A stretch of DNA of 64,000 nt from Mycolicibacterium sarraceniae (GTDB taxonomy: Bacteria > Actinomycetota > Actinomycetes > Mycobacteriales > Mycobacteriaceae). The DNA lies in assembly GCF_010731875.1 (NCBI RefSeq), contig NZ_AP022595.1, forward strand, positions 1,178,001 to 1,242,000. The letters are read 5' to 3'. Position 1 is the stretch's first letter. Every line of letters starts with the position of its first letter. The notes under the pieces were generated by a model. It was given only the letters and a program-made list of their open reading frames with translations. It made no database searches and was not told the origin of the DNA. Shown here one piece after another: positions 29,705 through 40,389 of this stretch. Made by a program: the position numbers and the translations under genes.

Positions 29705-30589
29705 GTGAGCAGCCCACCGTCGGGCGCGGGCCGGTTCGCCCCCAGCCCGTCTGCCGATCTGCATATCGGCAACCTGCGCACCGCCGTGCTCGCCTGGCTG
29801 TTCGCCCGCTCGACGGGGCGCCGCTTCCTGATCCGGATCGAGGATCTCGACGACCGCACTCACGATGATGTGGCTCGCCAGCAGCTGACCGATCTGGCCG
29901 CCATCGGTGTCACGTGGGATGACCAGCCGCAGTGGCAGTCCCGGCAGCGGCAGCGCTACGACGCGGTGATCGTTCGCCTGGCCGACCAAGGCCTAGCCTA
30001 CGAATGTTATTGCAGCAGAAAAGATATCCTCAGCGCGCCGCGTGCGCCGCACGCCCCGGAGGGCGCCTATCCCGGCACCTGTCGCGAGTTGAGTGACGCC
30101 GAACGCGCCACCAAGCGCGAGACCGGCCGGCCACCCGCACTGCGGCTGCGCGCCGAGGCGGACGAGTACACGGTCACCGATCTGGTGCACGGCAGCTACA
30201 CCGGCGTGGTCGATGATTTCGTTGTGCGCCGCGGGGACGGTGTCCCGGCCTACAACCTGGCCGTCGTCGTCGACGATGCGCTCTCCGGCATCGATCAGGT
30301 GGTCCGTGGTGACGACCTGTTGTCGTCCTCCCCCCGCCAGTCGTACCTGGCCAACCTCCTCGGCTATCCGCAGCCGGTCTATGCCCACGTGCCGCTGGTC
30401 ATCAACGCCGAAGGAAAACGGATGGCCAAACGCGACGGGGCGGTCACCCTGGCCGAACTCGGGGTCGCCGAGGCCTTCGGATTGATCACCAAGTCGTTGA
30501 GCTGGCCGGCTGCCGATATGGCCGACCTGCTGCGACAGTTCGACCCCGCCGCGCTCCCCCGCCAGCCGTGGATATATCAACCCGCTTGA
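29705..30589 (+). CDS. gluQ: Glutamyl-Q tRNA(Asp) synthetase
   Basis: 294 aa from GTG. A truncated glutamyl-tRNA synthetase lacking the anticodon-binding domain; it attaches glutamate to queuosine in tRNA-Asp. HIGH-type motif SADLHIGNLRT; zinc site CYCSRKD with a following Tyr and GTCRE; KMSKS-like loop GKRMAKRDGAVTL. Length is typical. It begins 10 bp after the mmpL stop. tgt, which inserts the queuosine precursor, is 4 kb downstream, supporting a working queuosine pathway. Confidence 0.92.
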   Translation: MSSPPSGAGRFAPSPSADLHIGNLRTAVLAWLFARSTGRRFLIRIEDLDDRTHDDVARQQLTDLAAIGVTWDDQPQWQSRQRQRYDAVIVRLADQGLAYECYCSRKDILSAPRAPHAPEGAYPGTCRELSDAERATKRETGRPPALRLRAEADEYTVTDLVHGSYTGVVDDFVVRRGDGVPAYNLAVVVDDALSGIDQVVRGDDLLSSSPRQSYLANLLGYPQPVYAHVPLVINAEGKRMAKRDGAVTLAELGVAEAFGLITKSLSWPAADMADLLRQFDPAALPRQPWIYQPA

Positions 30590-31188
30590 TCGCGGCCGTG
30601 CTGCTCGGCGGTTGCGGCTCGAAGCCCGACGGCGGCGCTCCGCTGTCCTGCGGTGTCCTGCGGGTCGGCACCGAGGGCGCCTACGCACCGTTCAGCTTCC
30701 AGGATCCCGCGACCGGGCAACTCGCCGGCCATGACGTCGACGTCGCCATCTCGGAGAAATATCTGAAGGCCAATGCCACCGGGGCGCCGGCAGACGCCGC
30801 CCACCGGTCGGTGTGAAGGCTCATCGCCGACAACCTGTGGCCGCTGGCCAAAGCCGCTATCCCGGTGACCGTTCCGCTCACCGGGATCAGCTTCGTCATC
30901 GGCTTGGTGATCGCGCTCGTGCAGAAGCGACCCAAGGAGGAAGCGGTCGCCGAGGCCATCGCACTTCTCGGTCAGGTCGGGCTGTCGACTAAGAAGGACC
31001 TTGCGGTCGAAGGTTGGACGCTGGTGATCGTCACCCACGAAATCCAGTTCGCCAAAAAGGTTTCCAGCCAGGTGCTGTTGACCGACGGCGGCATAATCCT
31101 GGAAAAGGGGCCACCGGGCGAGGTGATCGGCAATCCGAAGGAGGAGCGCACCCGGCAGTTCCTGGATCGGGTTCTCAATCCGCTGTAG
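30568..31188 (+). pseudogene. Collapsed polar amino-acid ABC transporter (glnH-glnP-glnQ remnants)
   Basis: Three transporter pieces follow one another in the same frame. First, a lipoprotein start with lipobox LLGGCGSK and the opening of a substrate-binding domain (VLRVGTEGAYAPFSFQD), cut off at a stop near 30814. Second, the start of a permease (LIADNLWPLAKAA ... GISFVIGLVIALV, about 30817-30920). Third, fragments of an ATPase: the KRPKEEAVAEAIALL segment, then the H-loop and tail (TLVIVTHEIQFAKK, FLDRVLNPL). Walker A, signature and Walker B are missing. Each piece ends in a deletion. The 107-aa open frame at 30865-31188 is a permease-ATPase chimera and is unlikely to function. Confidence 0.75.
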
Positions 31189-31209
31189 CCGAACCGGCCC
31201 TGTGTCACA

Positions 31210-32592
31210 GTGTCCACCATGCCGAATCAGCAGGACATCGACGCGGACGTCGTGATTGTGGGTGCGGGGCTTTCGGGGATGATCGCCGCTCGCAAGCTTC
31301 TAGAAGCCAGACTGACGCCGGTGGTACTGGAAGCCGACGACCGCGTCGGCGGGCGCATCCTCACGGAGGAGGTCATGCCCGGGCTGCCGGTCGAGCTCGG
31401 CGCGCAGTGGATCGGCGATACCCACGAGCGGATGTTCGCGCTGGCCGCCGAACTCGGGGTAGAGACCTACCCGCAGTTCGACGACGGCGAGACGTCGTAC
31501 GACCTTGTTGGCTCCGGTGTACTGCGGGAGAGCGAGTTTCACTCCCGATTCGCCGGCGAGTTGGCCGAACTCGAGCGGGTGCTGCGCCGCCTGGACGAAT
31601 TGGCCACCGAAGTTCCGGTCGAAACCCCCTGGCTTGCCCCCCAAGCCGCCGAATGGGACGCCATCACCGCGGGTGCGTGGTACGACGCCCAGGGACTGTC
31701 GCCGGTCGCCCGCACCCTGCTGGAGATCTGCACGGTCGGCATCCTGGCGGTGCCCACCGCCGAGGTGTCCTTCCTGCATCTGCTGTTCACCATCCAGACC
31801 TGCGGCGTGACCTCGGAGCTGTTCGCGGAATCCGAAGGCGGTGCCCAGACCACCCGGTTCGTTGGCGGAACCAGCGAGATACCGCGCCGATTGGCCGCCC
31901 TGATCGCCGATCGCATCGTGCTCAACGCCCCGGTTCAACTGATCGAGCATTCCGCAGACACTGTCACCGTTAGCTGCCGAGGCGGATTGGTCGCGCGCGG
32001 TCGGCGAGTCATCGTCGCCATCTCGCCAACGCTCGCCGGCCGGATCATGTACGACCCACCGCTGTCCGGCATTCGGGATCAGCTCACCCAGCGGCTACCG
32101 AACGGCTCGTCGATGAAGGCGTTCTTCATCTACGACGAACCCTTTTGGCGTGCAGACGGATTCAACGGCCAGCTCATCTCCGACGTCGGTCCGGCACGGA
32201 TGTCCAACGACACCTGTCTGCCCCGCGACGACCATGGGGTGATCCTGATGTTCCTCGAAGGCGATCAAGCTCGGACGTTCGGGCGACTTCCCCTAGCGGA
32301 ACGCCGTGCGGCGCTGACTGCGGAGCTGGTTCGCCATTACGGCAGCAAGGCCGCCAAACCCGAGTTCTACGTCGATGGGGAATGGTCAGATCGGCAATGG
32401 ACCCGCGGCTGCTACAACGCCAACCTCGGGCCACACGTGTGGACCTCCTACGGTGCCGCGCTCAGCGCGCCGATCGGTGTGATCCACTGGGCGTCAACGG
32501 ATACCGCGACCTATTGGAGCGCCTACCTGGAGGGTGCCGTCGACGCCGGCGAGCGGGCCGCCCAGGCGATCATCGACGAACTGGCCGGCTGA
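31210..32592 (+). CDS. Flavin monoamine oxidase family protein
   Basis: 460 aa from GTG at 31210 (ATG at 31219 is an alternative). N-terminal FAD dinucleotide-binding motif VVIVGAGLSGMIAARKL followed by VLEADDRVGGRI and a substrate region ELGAQWIGDTHERM. C-terminal FAD-closing motif SAPIGVIHWASTDTA ... YWSAYLEGAVDAGERAA, typical of plant- and actinobacterial-type amine oxidases. It oxidises primary or secondary amines to aldehydes or imines with release of hydrogen peroxide; substrate unknown. The neighbouring transporter remnant may once have supplied an amine. Confidence 0.88.
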   Translation: MSTMPNQQDIDADVVIVGAGLSGMIAARKLLEARLTPVVLEADDRVGGRILTEEVMPGLPVELGAQWIGDTHERMFALAAELGVETYPQFDDGETSYDLVGSGVLRESEFHSRFAGELAELERVLRRLDELATEVPVETPWLAPQAAEWDAITAGAWYDAQGLSPVARTLLEICTVGILAVPTAEVSFLHLLFTIQTCGVTSELFAESEGGAQTTRFVGGTSEIPRRLAALIADRIVLNAPVQLIEHSADTVTVSCRGGLVARGRRVIVAISPTLAGRIMYDPPLSGIRDQLTQRLPNGSSMKAFFIYDEPFWRADGFNGQLISDVGPARMSNDTCLPRDDHGVILMFLEGDQARTFGRLPLAERRAALTAELVRHYGSKAAKPEFYVDGEWSDRQWTRGCYNANLGPHVWTSYGAALSAPIGVIHWASTDTATYWSAYLEGAVDAGERAAQAIIDELAG

Positions 32593-32637
32593 GCGGGCGT
32601 CAATCCCCCTGTGGATCAGCCGCATTCAAGGTCACCA

Positions 32638-33018
32638 TCACCTGATCGTATCGACGAGGTGGTGAACCTGCCGGAGACTCAGCCCGACGCGCACCTCGTC
32701 GAGCGCGTCAAATTCCTGCGCTACGCCCAAGCCCGTGGCGACTAAGTTCGACGACACGGTGACGGTCGCTTCCAGGCCCTTGTATTCAGTTCCGCTGCCG
32801 AACTTCTTGTCGACATCTGCTCCTGTCGTGACCCCGACCGATCCCCACCACGGCGACACGCTCGGGTTGCTGGACGCATAGGCGGCGAAGAAGCCCGCTG
32901 CCCCCCACCGGGACGGTACGACAGCGAACCCGGCGATCACCCTGTTTCGTACTGCGCCGGATGTGCGACATTTATCCACCAATCCGCCGTACACCGTGGC
33001 CGAGCCACTTTCAGCCAA
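32638..33018 (-). CDS. Hypothetical protein (uncertain)
   Basis: A 126-aa frame in the 517-bp gap between the amine oxidase and the P450. Composition is protein-like in the centre (NRVIAGFAVVPSRWGAAGFFAAYA, PWWGSVGVTTGADVDKKFG, YKGLEATVTVSS), but I recognise no domain and no clear ribosome site. The true start could be internal. It may be a remnant of a larger gene. Nothing else is seen in 32593-33109. Confidence 0.35.
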   Translation of the reverse strand: MAESGSATVYGGLVDKCRTSGAVRNRVIAGFAVVPSRWGAAGFFAAYASSNPSVSPWWGSVGVTTGADVDKKFGSGTEYKGLEATVTVSSNLVATGLGVAQEFDALDEVRVGLSLRQVHHLVDTIR

Positions 33019-33109
33019 GTTTTTGCACGTTCAGTCTTTGCCTGGAGTCATCTTGGGCGCACGCTCACCAAGAATTCAGCGAAGTGTTGCGCAGGTAGGT
33101 GCTGCGGGG

Positions 33110-34369
33110 TTACACCACGACGTCGAGGCGGGCCATCCCCCGTAAGGTGACGTGCGGCTTGTAGACCGGTTCCTCGGCCAGCCGAGCATCTGGGAAGCGC
33201 TTGGTCACCGCGGAAAGTGCCACCGCGGCTTCCATCCGGGCCAACGGAGCACCCAGGCAGAAGTGCGCCCCGTGCCCGAACGCGAGGTGGCGGATCGAGC
33301 CGCGGGTCGGGTCGAATTCGTCGGGGCGGTCGACGGCGGCCGGATCGCGATGCGCGGCGGCTAGCAGCAGCATCATGATGTCGCCCTTGGGCACCTTAAT
33401 GATCCCCCGGTCGCTTCGCTCCTGCCCGCCGGGCGAGATGTCGCCGATCGTCATATCGGCGCCGGCGACCCGGCTGACCAACTGCACCGGCGGGTCATAG
33501 CGCAGTGTTTCCTCGATGATCGCGCCCGCTCGGCTCGAATCGGTACCCAACGCCGTCCAACGCTCGCGGTTGCGCAGCATTGCCAGAATCGCGTTGGCAA
33601 TCAGGTTCACCGTCGTCTCATGGCCTGCGATCAGCAGCAGGTTGCAAGTCGCGATGATCTCTTCCTCGGTCAGCTGGTCACCGGATTCCTCGACGGAGAT
33701 CAGCGCCGACATCAAGTCGTCGGCAGGCTGCGCGCGCCGCTGCTCGAGTAGCTCGCGTAGGTAATCTCGCAGCCACAATCCGGCCTCCAGCCGCTGCTCC
33801 AGACCCTGCGTCTCCCCGGTGAAGGTGACAAATGGGTCCAATCCCTGCGCCAGAAGGGTTGAGGCCGAGCTGAATTGAGGCTCGTCCTCGATCGGCACTC
33901 CTAACAGCCGGCATATCACCGCGACCGGCAACGGATGGGCCAGCGCCTCAATGACGTCGAAGTGGTCCGAGTCGGCGACCTTGTCCAACAGCCCGTCGAC
34001 AAACCCGGTGATATCGGGCTCGAGCGCCTTGACCACCCTGGGCGAGAAGGCCTTGCTGACCAGCCGGCGCAGCCGGGTGTGGTCGGGTGGGTCGAGGAAC
34101 AGGAAGCCTGGGGCGCCGAACGGGCGGATGTCCTGGCCCTCGGCGACGGCCTGCTGGGCGGCGGTGGACTTCATCCGGTCGCTGCACGAGTCGGGGTGGC
34201 GCAACACGTCGTCGCAATCGGCGAAGCTGGACAGCACGTGCAGCGTGGACTCGGGCATCTGCATCGGGCCACCCTCGAGGATCTGCCGATACACCGGGTA
34301 GGGGTCGGCCCGGATCGCAGGATCAAGCAGTTTCAGCAGGAGTGCCTGCGGCTCGGCGGGAGCAGTCAT
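33110..34369 (-). CDS. Cytochrome P450
   Basis: 419 aa from ATG at 34369. I-helix motif LLIAGHETTVN, K-helix EETLRYDPPVQ, haem loop HLAFGHGAHFCLGAPLAR with the axial Cys. Soluble class I type. Oddity: where relatives read straight from the strand ADMTIGD into VPKGD, this protein has about a dozen extra residues (SPGGQERSDRG), encoded by a short GC-rich repeat-like segment; see the separate entry. The apparent upstream extension of the frame overlaps tgt and is not real. It is 4 bp from the tgt stop on the same strand. Substrate unknown. Confidence 0.9.
   Translation of the reverse strand: MTAPAEPQALLLKLLDPAIRADPYPVYRQILEGGPMQMPESTLHVLSSFADCDDVLRHPDSCSDRMKSTAAQQAVAEGQDIRPFGAPGFLFLDPPDHTRLRRLVSKAFSPRVVKALEPDITGFVDGLLDKVADSDHFDVIEALAHPLPVAVICRLLGVPIEDEPQFSSASTLLAQGLDPFVTFTGETQGLEQRLEAGLWLRDYLRELLEQRRAQPADDLMSALISVEESGDQLTEEEIIATCNLLLIAGHETTVNLIANAILAMLRNRERWTALGTDSSRAGAIIEETLRYDPPVQLVSRVAGADMTIGDISPGGQERSDRGIIKVPKGDIMMLLLAAAHRDPAAVDRPDEFDPTRGSIRHLAFGHGAHFCLGAPLARMEAAVALSAVTKRFPDARLAEEPVYKPHVTLRGMARLDVVV
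33402..33437. repeat. Small in-frame repeat-like insertion in the P450 gene
   Basis: About 36 bp with palindromic character (CCCCCGG ... CCGGGCG ends around TCGCTTCGCTCCTG) encode the extra SPGGQERSDRG block of the P450. Similar GGTCGCTTCGCTCC-type sequences are common small dispersed repeats in mycobacteria, to my recollection. It lies in a surface turn before VPKGD and keeps the frame. Confidence 0.45.
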
Positions 34370-34373
34370 CTCC

Positions 34374-36574
<2,201 letters not shown>

Positions 36575-36710
36575 GCTTGGGTCAATTTCTGCGAGTTCGC
36601 TGTTGGGCGAATATTTCGTCCATTACTGCCACCAGCGGAAGTTCGCGACACATACTTCACTGCGATGATCCGTCAATGGCGACGGATCACGCCTACCTAA
36701 GGAGACATCG

Positions 36711-37220
36711 GTGAAGCGTGGATTGGTGGTGACCGTAGCCGGCGCCGCAGTCTTGGTGGCCGGGTTGTCCGGTTGTTCCAAGGACGACAACAAGTCGACG
36801 TCGACGACGACCGCGAAAGCGACTACTTCCGCGGCGGCGACAAGCAGCGCAGCCGGAACTGCCACCGCAACCGCCGGTGCCGACAGCACCAAGGTGACGA
36901 TCGACGGCCAGGCACAGAACGTCCAGGGTTCGGTCGTGTGCGCGACGGCCGGCGGCAATATCAACATAGCGATCGGCGAGGCCATGACCGGCATAGCCGC
37001 TGTGCTCTCGGGCGATGGCACCTCGGTGGTGTCTGTCGGGCTCGGCAACGTCAACGGCGTCACCCTGGGCTACACGCAGGGTGTGCCCGGTGGAGCCAAT
37101 GCGACCGCCACCAAGGACGGCAACACCTACAAGATCAGCGGAACCGCAACGGGTGTGGACATGGCCAACCCGACGCAGCCGGTGACCAAACCCTTCGAGA
37201 TCCAGGTCACCTGCCCGTAG
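36711..37220 (+). CDS. lpqH: LpqH-family 19-kDa lipoprotein
   Basis: 169 aa from GTG. Lipoprotein signal peptide with lipobox LSGC (acylated Cys near residue 22), a Thr/Ser/Ala-rich linker of the O-mannosylated type, and the compact LpqH domain ([21 protein letters not shown] ... two core Cys). Surface-exposed and, in pathogens, a TLR2 ligand. A strong intrinsic terminator follows directly, so it is a single-gene transcript. Confidence 0.88.
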   Translation: MKRGLVVTVAGAAVLVAGLSGCSKDDNKSTSTTTAKATTSAAATSSAAGTATATAGADSTKVTIDGQAQNVQGSVVCATAGGNINIAIGEAMTGIAAVLSGDGTSVVSVGLGNVNGVTLGYTQGVPGGANATATKDGNTYKISGTATGVDMANPTQPVTKPFEIQVTCP

Positions 37221-37232
37221 CGGGGGCTTGAC

Positions 37233-37273
37233 GAAGCGGCGGCGCCCAGAGGGGTCTCCGCCGCTTCTTTTTG
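37233..37273 (+). terminator. Rho-independent terminator of lpqH
   Basis: A 10-bp perfect stem (GAAGCGGCGG at 37233-37242 with CCGCCGCTTC at 37258-37267) with a 15-base loop, followed by a T-rich run (TTTTTGT). It sits 13 bp after the lpqH stop and just before the convergent acyltransferase gene. Confidence 0.85.
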
Positions 37274-37275
37274 TC

Positions 37276-38634
37276 CTAGACTCCGACTGCCTCTTCGAGC
37301 GCGGTCAGGGAGTCTTCCAGCTGACCCAGCAGCCGCTGCAGGTGCGGGATGCTGCGCCGGCAGCCAACCAGTCCGAAGTCGAGATTGTCGGCGTTGTTGG
37401 ACAGCGTGATGTTCAGGGCCTGGCCGTCCAGTGCGATCGACAGGGGGTAGTTGCCGTCGAGCCGAGCCCCGCGCCAATACAGCGGCTCACGGGAGCCGGG
37501 CACGTTGGAGATCACGATGTTGAACGGCGGCTGGGCCGCGGCCGCGAGCGCCGGCAACAGGGTCAGCGCCAGTGGTGCGACGTTGAACGCCGACAGGGCG
37601 AGCTGCTGCATTCTCGGTAACTGCGAGAACACTTCCTTGTTGCCGCTGATCGACGCCTGGATCGTGGCCAGACGTTCCGCAGGATCGCTCAGATCGGTGG
37701 CTAGGCTGCACAGGATGCTGCCCACCTGATTTCCGCCGCTGGAGTCGTTCTCGGAGCGCAGATTGACCGGGACCATGGCGATGAGCGGCCGGTCAGGCAG
37801 CGCGTCGTGCTCAATGAGGTACGCGCGTAGGGCGCCCGCACACATCGCCAGGATGACGTCGTTGACGGTGACGCCGGCAGCGTCCTTGATGGCGACGATG
37901 CGTTTGATGGGCCAGGACTGCGCCGCCACCCGACGGGCCCCGCCGATGGACACGTTGAACATCGTCTTGGGCGCCCCGAACGGCAACGTCAGCTGTTGCT
38001 CGAGCAGGCCGGCGCGGGCCACGGTCAACGCCGAGGGCGCCAGGCCGGCGATCGATCCGGCCAGTCGCTTCAGCTCACTCACCGGTGTCACACTGCGCTT
38101 CTCCCTGGCGCGTTGACGCGGCGGGAGGCTGTACGGCGCCCGGACCTCGGTGTCTTGCGGATCCGTGGACAGCGAGCGACGCATGAGCTTCACCGCCGAG
38201 ACGCCGTCAAGCAGCGAATGGTGGACCTTGGTGTAGACGGCGACCCGCCCATCGTTGAGCCCCTCGACGAGGTGGGTTTCCCACAGCGGGCGGTGCCGGT
38301 CCAGCAGGCTGCCGTGCAGCCGCGAGGTGAGCTCGAGCAGTTCGCGGACTCGACCGGGCGAGGGAAGGGCCGAGCGGCGCAGGTGGTACTCGAGGTCGAT
38401 GTCTCGGTCGAACGACCAGGTGAGGTTGGCGATGCCGCCGAATAGCTCACCCGGATGCTTGCGGAACGTGGGCTGGACGTCGTTGTCGGCGAGCATCTCG
38501 GCGTAGATGTCGGCGAGGAATTCCGGTCCGGCGCCCTCGGGTGGCTCGAACAATTGCAAGCCGCCGACGTGCATCGGGTGTTCACGCGACTCGGCCAGCA
38601 AAAACATCGAATCAGTCGGCGACATCAGCTCCAT
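37276..38634 (-). CDS. Wax ester synthase/diacylglycerol acyltransferase (WS/DGAT)
   Basis: 452 aa from ATG at 38634, chosen because GGAGG lies 7 bp upstream and relatives begin MELMSPTDSMF. It makes triacylglycerol or wax esters from acyl-CoA at the membrane or lipid droplet surface. Active-site HHxxxDG is present as KVHHSLLDGVSA; other family blocks are NDVILAMCAGALRAYL, MVPVNLRSEND and NIVISNVPGSREPLYW. It converges with lpqH. Confidence 0.9.
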   Translation of the reverse strand: MELMSPTDSMFLLAESREHPMHVGGLQLFEPPEGAGPEFLADIYAEMLADNDVQPTFRKHPGELFGGIANLTWSFDRDIDLEYHLRRSALPSPGRVRELLELTSRLHGSLLDRHRPLWETHLVEGLNDGRVAVYTKVHHSLLDGVSAVKLMRRSLSTDPQDTEVRAPYSLPPRQRAREKRSVTPVSELKRLAGSIAGLAPSALTVARAGLLEQQLTLPFGAPKTMFNVSIGGARRVAAQSWPIKRIVAIKDAAGVTVNDVILAMCAGALRAYLIEHDALPDRPLIAMVPVNLRSENDSSGGNQVGSILCSLATDLSDPAERLATIQASISGNKEVFSQLPRMQQLALSAFNVAPLALTLLPALAAAAQPPFNIVISNVPGSREPLYWRGARLDGNYPLSIALDGQALNITLSNNADNLDFGLVGCRRSIPHLQRLLGQLEDSLTALEEAVGV

Positions 38635-38888
38635 CAAGGACCTCCGCATTGTGGTCGCGATCATCTTGTCGGAGTTGATCGGTGCCGACCGGGACCGCCC
38701 CGCACAGGTTTTCGCCAACGATATCGATGACCGGCACTGGCGATCGCTCGCCCGGGGTGTCTACCCGCAATCGGCTTTGGCCGATGTGCCCGACGTCCCC
38801 ATCGCCCGTTACTTCCATGCCGTCGAGGAAGGCTACGAAGCGGACAACCAACGACGGGACATGATCGTGTTCGCGCGACACAACCGGG

Positions 38889-39179
38889 TCAGTGGTGGCC
38901 GCCGCCCCCGCCGCCACCACCGTGGTCTCCGCCGCCGTTCCATCCCGGCTCGGCCACTTCCGCCTCGGTGAGCTGGTCGCTGGTGTCGGGAATGACCGTC
39001 GGGGCGCAGTCCATCGAGAAGCTGTCCTCCGTGTCGGTGTCCGCGCATGCGGCGGCCAGCCGGGGGGCGGCACCATCGGTACCGGCGAACGCGGCCGCCG
39101 CCGGCGCGGCGGCGATCACCAATCCGATTGCGGCATAGAGCAACCGCCGGGTGCCGGTCGACGCGGTCGTGATGATCAC
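38889..39179 (-). CDS. Small secreted protein with Gly/His-rich tail
   Basis: 96 aa. Signal peptide (LLYAAIGLVIAAAPAAAAFAG), two Cys in the mature part (AACADTDTED, SMDCAPTVIP), then an acidic segment and a C-terminus of Gly runs with His (GGGDHGGG ... GHH). The tail might bind a metal, but that is speculation. The 254 bp between it and the acyltransferase start show no convincing gene. Confidence 0.55.
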   Translation of the reverse strand: MIITTASTGTRRLLYAAIGLVIAAAPAAAAFAGTDGAAPRLAAACADTDTEDSFSMDCAPTVIPDTSDQLTEAEVAEPGWNGGGDHGGGGGGGGHH

Positions 39180-39275
39180 ATACCCCCTGGCCTCAAGCGC
39201 TACGTCGGTGAAGTGCCAGCGTAGGCCAGGTTCCTGGGAATCGCGATCCGTCGCTCCGATTCACAGCTCACGGAG

Positions 39276-39614
39276 CTACCTGCCGCGCCGTGACTTGATC
39301 AGCGCGAGACGTTCCTGGAGCAGTTCCTCGAGCTCTTCGATCGTGCGCCGTTCCAGCAGCATGTCCCAGGGGGTGCGCGGCGCCTTGACCGTTTTGGGCT
39401 CGGCTGCAGGGCGGCCCGCAATGACGGTCCCCTCCATCCCATTGCGGCATTGCCAGGTGCCGGGGATCTCCGCGTCGTCGGCGAAGGGTACGTCGAACTC
39501 TTCGCCGTTCGCGGTGCGATAACGCGCGATCGAACGCGGTGCCAGATTATCTTTCCGATCGGTCTCGTAACTCACCGAGCCGAGTCGACTGCCCCTCATG
39601 ATGCGATTAGCCAT
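39276..39614 (-). CDS. rbpA: RNA polymerase-binding protein RbpA
   Basis: 112 aa from ATG at 39614. Nearly the full RbpA pattern: MRGSRLGSVSYETD, the core ARYRTANGEEFDVPFADDAEIPGTW with CRNGMEGT (one zinc-site Cys remains here), basic linker KAPRTPWDMLL and sigma-interaction helix RRTIEELEELLQERLAL. It stabilises the principal sigma factor on RNA polymerase and aids open-complex formation. The position next to tRNA-Ser and tadA differs from the Rv2050 locus as I recall it, so this may be a second copy or a relocated gene. Confidence 0.93.
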   Translation of the reverse strand: MANRIMRGSRLGSVSYETDRKDNLAPRSIARYRTANGEEFDVPFADDAEIPGTWQCRNGMEGTVIAGRPAAEPKTVKAPRTPWDMLLERRTIEELEELLQERLALIKSRRGR

Positions 39615-39811
39615 CTCAACAACTTCCTCGATTGCACACACGCAGAACAGCGACGGTGTGCCGGGTCAGGGCCGGCCAAGTGGGGCCCCAGATGGCTTTT
39701 TCACGACCTTCGGTGACGACTCTAACCCGCCGTGGGCACCGGAGTTCGCCCGCGGGTGTGTGCAAACATAGAAATAGCCCGTCACCTGCATTGCAGGCTT
39801 GGGGGCTATGG

Positions 39812-39899
39812 CGGTGGCGGAGGGATTTGAACCCTCGGACGGGGGTTACCCGTCACACGCTTTCGAGGCGTGCTCCTTAGGCCGCTCGGACACGCCACC
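39812..39899 (-). tRNA. tRNA-Ser (anticodon CGA)
   Basis: 88 nt. On the minus strand the acceptor GGTGGCG pairs with CGCCACC, discriminator G. The anticodon stem-loop is CACGC-CTCGAAA-GCGTG, giving CGA for UCG codons. A long variable arm follows and the T-arm is GAGGGTTCAAATCCCTC. Located just upstream (minus strand: downstream) of tadA. Confidence 0.95.
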
Positions 39900-39927
39900 G
39901 CCGACGAGCTTACGTCTCGTGGCCGAA

Positions 39928-40389
39928 CTAACCCAAATCGCGGTGACGGGCAAAGAACCCCTCCAGTAGGGCGGCGCACTCCTGCGCCAGCACTCCCCCG
40001 CGCACCTGCGGCCGATGCGTCAGCCGCCGGTCGCGCACCACATCCCAAAGTGAGCCTACTGCACCGGTTTTGGGCTCCCACGCGCCGAATACCACCCGCG
40101 CCACCCGCGCCATCACCAAAGCGCCCGCGCACATCGTGCACGGTTCGACGGTCACCGCCAGCGTCGCCCCCTGCAGCCGCCAACCGTCGCCGTAGACCTG
40201 GGCAGCCGCCCGCAACGCGATGATCTCGGCGTGTGCGGTGGGATCACCGAGTTGTTCGCGGGCATTGGCCGCGCGGGCCAGTTCCGTACCGTCTGGACCG
40301 AACACCACCGCACCGATCGGCACGTCGTCGGGCCCGGTCAATTCCGCGGCAGAAATCGCCGCGCGAATCACTTCAGAATCAGAGATCAC
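39928..40389 (-). CDS. tadA: tRNA adenosine(34) deaminase TadA
   Basis: 153 aa. It converts A34 of tRNA-Arg(ACG) to inosine. Zinc and catalytic motifs: HAE (PTAHAEIIAL) and PCTMCAGAL; also VPIGAVVFGPDG. The start overlaps by 4 bp the stop of the upstream partner gene (Rv3753c-like), giving a conserved two-gene unit. Confidence 0.95.
   Translation of the reverse strand: MISDSEVIRAAISAAELTGPDDVPIGAVVFGPDGTELARAANAREQLGDPTAHAEIIALRAAAQVYGDGWRLQGATLAVTVEPCTMCAGALVMARVARVVFGAWEPKTGAVGSLWDVVRDRRLTHRPQVRGGVLAQECAALLEGFFARHRDLG

Noticed and set aside
38650..38888. Possible plus-strand protein in the gap after the WS/DGAT start
   Set aside because: The frame has protein-like stretches but its start lies inside the acyltransferase gene, no ribosome site is visible and it runs into the Gly/His tail antisense; not enough support.
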